Assembly (NCBI GenBank): GCA_963699055.1
Contig: CAVOTA010000002.1
Coordinates: 62,001 to 126,000 of the forward strand
DNA length: 64,000 bases
From: Bog-756 sp963699055
GTDB lineage: Bacteria; Actinomycetota; Acidimicrobiia; Acidimicrobiales; RAAP-2
Direction of reading: 5' to 3'
Each line of letters opens with the position of its first letter. Positions within the stretch are counted from its first letter, which is position 1. The notes below the pieces were generated by a model that was not told the DNA's origin, searched no databases, and was given only the letters and a program-made list of their open reading frames with translations. A program made the translations under genes and the position numbers. This document shows positions 62,220 through 64,000 of the stretch, in pieces.

Positions 62220-62393
62220 CGGGCCGCGCCGTGCGTCGGCAGCGGAGGGACGGAGTCGGGCGAGGTCGGGTCCGACGCGCGCGCACGTCGATGCGCAGGC
62301 CCCCGTCGGACCGCTGATCCCGGTGCGTGGACGTGGCAGCCCGGCGGTGGGCGGCGCGGCGCGTCCCACCGCCCCCACGCCGTGGAGCGGCCG

Positions 62394-64000
62394 ATGCCGG
62401 TGACCGCCGCCGCGCTCGAGGTACCCCCCGACGCCGCCCCGGTGGGCACCCCCGGCTCCGGCGGCGACGGGGTGTCGCCGAGGACGCCCCGCTGGCAGCA
62501 TGTGGCCGCCCTCGGCTGGGTCGTCACCCTGGCCGCCACCCTGCTCGGCCCGGCACTGTGGCGCGGGTCGATGATCGGTACCTACGACCTGCTCGGCGCC
62601 AAGGAACTCCTGACCCGCCCGGGCGTCGTCCTGCACGGCTCGTACTTCAACACCGACCCGATCCTGCAGATGATCCCGTGGACGACCTTGAACTGGCAGC
62701 AGGTCCACCACGGCATGCTGCCGCTGTGGAATCCGTTCAGCGGTCTGGGGTTACCGCTGGCGTTCAACTGGCAGTCGGCTTCGTTCAGCATCCCCTCACT
62801 GCTGGGGTACCTGGTGCCCCTGCGGTACGCCTACACGACGGGCATCGTGGCCACCCTGGTCATCGCCGGTTCCGGGGCCTACGTGCTCGCACGGCTCCTG
62901 CGGCTGGGATTCCTCGGCTCGGTGATGGTCGCCACCGTCTTCGAGCTGAGCGGCCCCGTGGTCGTGTGGCTCGGGTACCCGCAGGGCGAGGTCCTGGCCT
63001 GGGGTGGCTGGCTCTTCGCGGCGGGGATCCTCGTCATCCGTGGGCGCCGGCGGGCCGCCTCGGTGACCCTGTTGGCCGTCGTCCTCGCCTGCGCCATCTA
63101 TTCGGGCCATCCCGAGACACTCGTGGCCACGGTGGGGGCCTTCGTCATCTTCGCCTTCTCCGTCCTGGTGCTCCGCAACGTCGCACCGAGATTCGGCCTG
63201 ACGGGTGGATCGATCCGACGTCCGGCGATCGACCTGGTGGTGGGCTCGGTGCTCGGTGGTGCGCTGGCGGCCCCGCTGCTCGGTCCCGCCCTCCAGATCA
63301 CGTTGGCATCGGTCCGCACCACGGCCCGCTCCACCACCCCTCCCCCACTGCACGACTTCACCTACTTCCTCTTCTCCTCGTACGACGGGTCCACCGTGGT
63401 GGGCAACTACGGCTTCGGCGGCTCCTTCTACTACGACGAGACCGCTGCCTACGTGGGGGTGATCGCCGTCGTCCTGGCCGTGGTGGGGATCGTCTGCGCC
63501 GTCCGACGCCGGCGGGGCGACCTCCTGGCGCTGGTCGTGGCGCTGGCGGTGGTGCTGGCCGTGGTCTTCGCCCAGCCCTTCATCGGCGGTATCGACCCGG
63601 TGCCCAAGATCGGCCAGCTCAACCTCCTGCGGGCCCTGATGCCGGCGGCACTCCTCATCGCCGTCCTGGCCGGCGTGGGTGCGGACGCGCTCACCCGGCG
63701 GCCCGTCCAACGGGTGGTGCGGCTGTGGTACCTCGGCGGGTTCACCGTCCTGGCCGTGGTGCTCGCCCGGCTCTGGGGGATCGAGCGCACGGAGGGACTC
63801 CCGAAGATCGACACGGCGTTCGCACTGCACGTACGGACCCTCTCCTTCATCTGGCCGGTGGTGAGCCTGGCGGTGGGCTGGGCCCTGGCGGGGGTCCTCT
63901 TCCTCTGGCCCCGGTCCGGGCGCTGGGTGGTCGTCGTCCTCCTGGCGGTCGAGACCGCGTTCCTGGTCACGGCGGGCTACGTGCAGATCGGGTCGAGCGC
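62394..64000 (+). CDS. Large multipass membrane protein, YfhO-like (3' end outside window)
   Basis: At least 535 residues before the edge. About 40 soluble residues precede a first helix, then SYFNTDPILQMIPWTTLNWQQVHHGMLPLWNPFSGLGLPLAFNWQSASFSIPSLLGYL, the luminal loop typical of YfhO/GT-C-like bacterial membrane proteins. Many further helices follow (for example the runs near 62820-62900 and 63440-63600). Probably a membrane glycosyltransferase-like protein; substrate unknown. ATG 62394 is used; an in-frame GTG at 62382 is possible. Confidence 0.75.
   Translation, partial: MPVTAAALEVPPDAAPVGTPGSGGDGVSPRTPRWQHVAALGWVVTLAATLLGPALWRGSMIGTYDLLGAKELLTRPGVVLHGSYFNTDPILQMIPWTTLNWQQVHHGMLPLWNPFSGLGLPLAFNWQSASFSIPSLLGYLVPLRYAYTTGIVATLVIAGSGAYVLARLLRLGFLGSVMVATVFELSGPVVVWLGYPQGEVLAWGGWLFAAGILVIRGRRRAASVTLLAVVLACAIYSGHPETLVATVGAFVIFAFSVLVLRNVAPRFGLTGGSIRRPAIDLVVGSVLGGALAAPLLGPALQITLASVRTTARSTTPPPLHDFTYFLFSSYDGSTVVGNYGFGGSFYYDETAAYVGVIAVVLAVVGIVCAVRRRRGDLLALVVALAVVLAVVFAQPFIGGIDPVPKIGQLNLLRALMPAALLIAVLAGVGADALTRRPVQRVVRLWYLGGFTVLAVVLARLWGIERTEGLPKIDTAFALHVRTLSFIWPVVSLAVGWALAGVLFLWPRSGRWVVVVLLAVETAFLVTAGYVQIGSS

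Overview
The window is very G+C-rich, densely coded chromosomal DNA from an actinobacterium. Acidimicrobiia (Acidimicrobiales-like) fits best. Evidence: a complete Pup-proteasome gene set (ARC ATPase, Dop, Pup, PrcB, PrcA, PafA), an FbiC-type coenzyme F420 gene with two Ddn-like F420 enzymes, a DUF4193-like protein, and a secreted protein with the GYWLVASDGG-type repeats common in Acidimicrobiia. No rRNA, tRNA, CRISPR array, transposase or prophage was seen. Species-level placement is inference.

Layout. 0-2.4 kb: a PAS/GAF/HD-GYP signalling protein running off the left edge, and a small W-x-PDP protein. 2.5-5.9 kb: a LOG-family protein and fbiC. 6.0-12.4 kb: a pentose-phosphate operon on the minus strand (tkt-tal-gnd-zwf-pgl). 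12.4-15.1 kb: FIST sensor, bicupin, thioesterase. 15.2-17.2 kb: three small membrane proteins, trmI, a ferredoxin. 17.5-24.1 kb: arc-dop-pup-prcB-prcA-pafA. 24.1-29.9 kb: lepB-tatA-tatC-helicase and a two-domain ThyX-like protein. 29.9-30.5 kb: a long noncoding interval with strong predicted RNA structure and its own promoter-like element. 30.5-40.5 kb: mixed housekeeping genes (DUF4193, GNAT, nitroreductase, Ddn-like oxidoreductase, Tat-exported amine oxidase, diguanylate cyclase, nitronate monooxygenase). 40.5-49 kb: an envelope/secretome region with a membrane-anchored protein, a likely decayed gene, a 1021-residue beta-helix-like secreted protein carrying a recent 564-bp duplication, and an 807-residue secreted repeat protein. 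49.3-56.6 kb: class II aldolase, EamA transporter, Ddn-like enzyme, then the glycine-cleavage genes gcvT-gcvPA-gcvPB with a MerR regulator and a nuclease-like protein. 56.7-64 kb: DUF2889 protein, lipoprotein, GS-repeat protein, gamma-carbonic anhydrase, amidohydrolase, small membrane and Cys proteins, and the start of a large YfhO-like membrane protein.

How the genes fit together. Pup is conjugated by PafA, removed by Dop, and pupylated substrates are unfolded by ARC into PrcA/PrcB. Pup here already ends in Glu. The order trmI...arc-dop-pup-prcBA-pafA-tatA-tatC-helY resembles the mycobacterial region, but pafB/pafC are absent and a signal peptidase gene sits in their place. TatA/TatC could export the twin-Arg amine oxidase at 36-37 kb. 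FbiC would supply F420 for the Ddn-like proteins at 34.8 and 51.1 kb. The HD-GYP and GGDEF proteins at either end of the left half bracket a c-di-GMP theme.

A recurring architecture is visible: a TANNNT-like hexamer placed 6-7 nt before the start codon, with no Shine-Dalgarno sequence, at more than a dozen genes. This implies widespread leaderless transcription and was used to choose several starts. No unambiguous new defence or mobile system was found. The most novel items are the structured RNA at 30.0-30.3 kb, the split-motif ThyX-like protein, the duplicated secreted protein, and two tiny leaderless ORFs.
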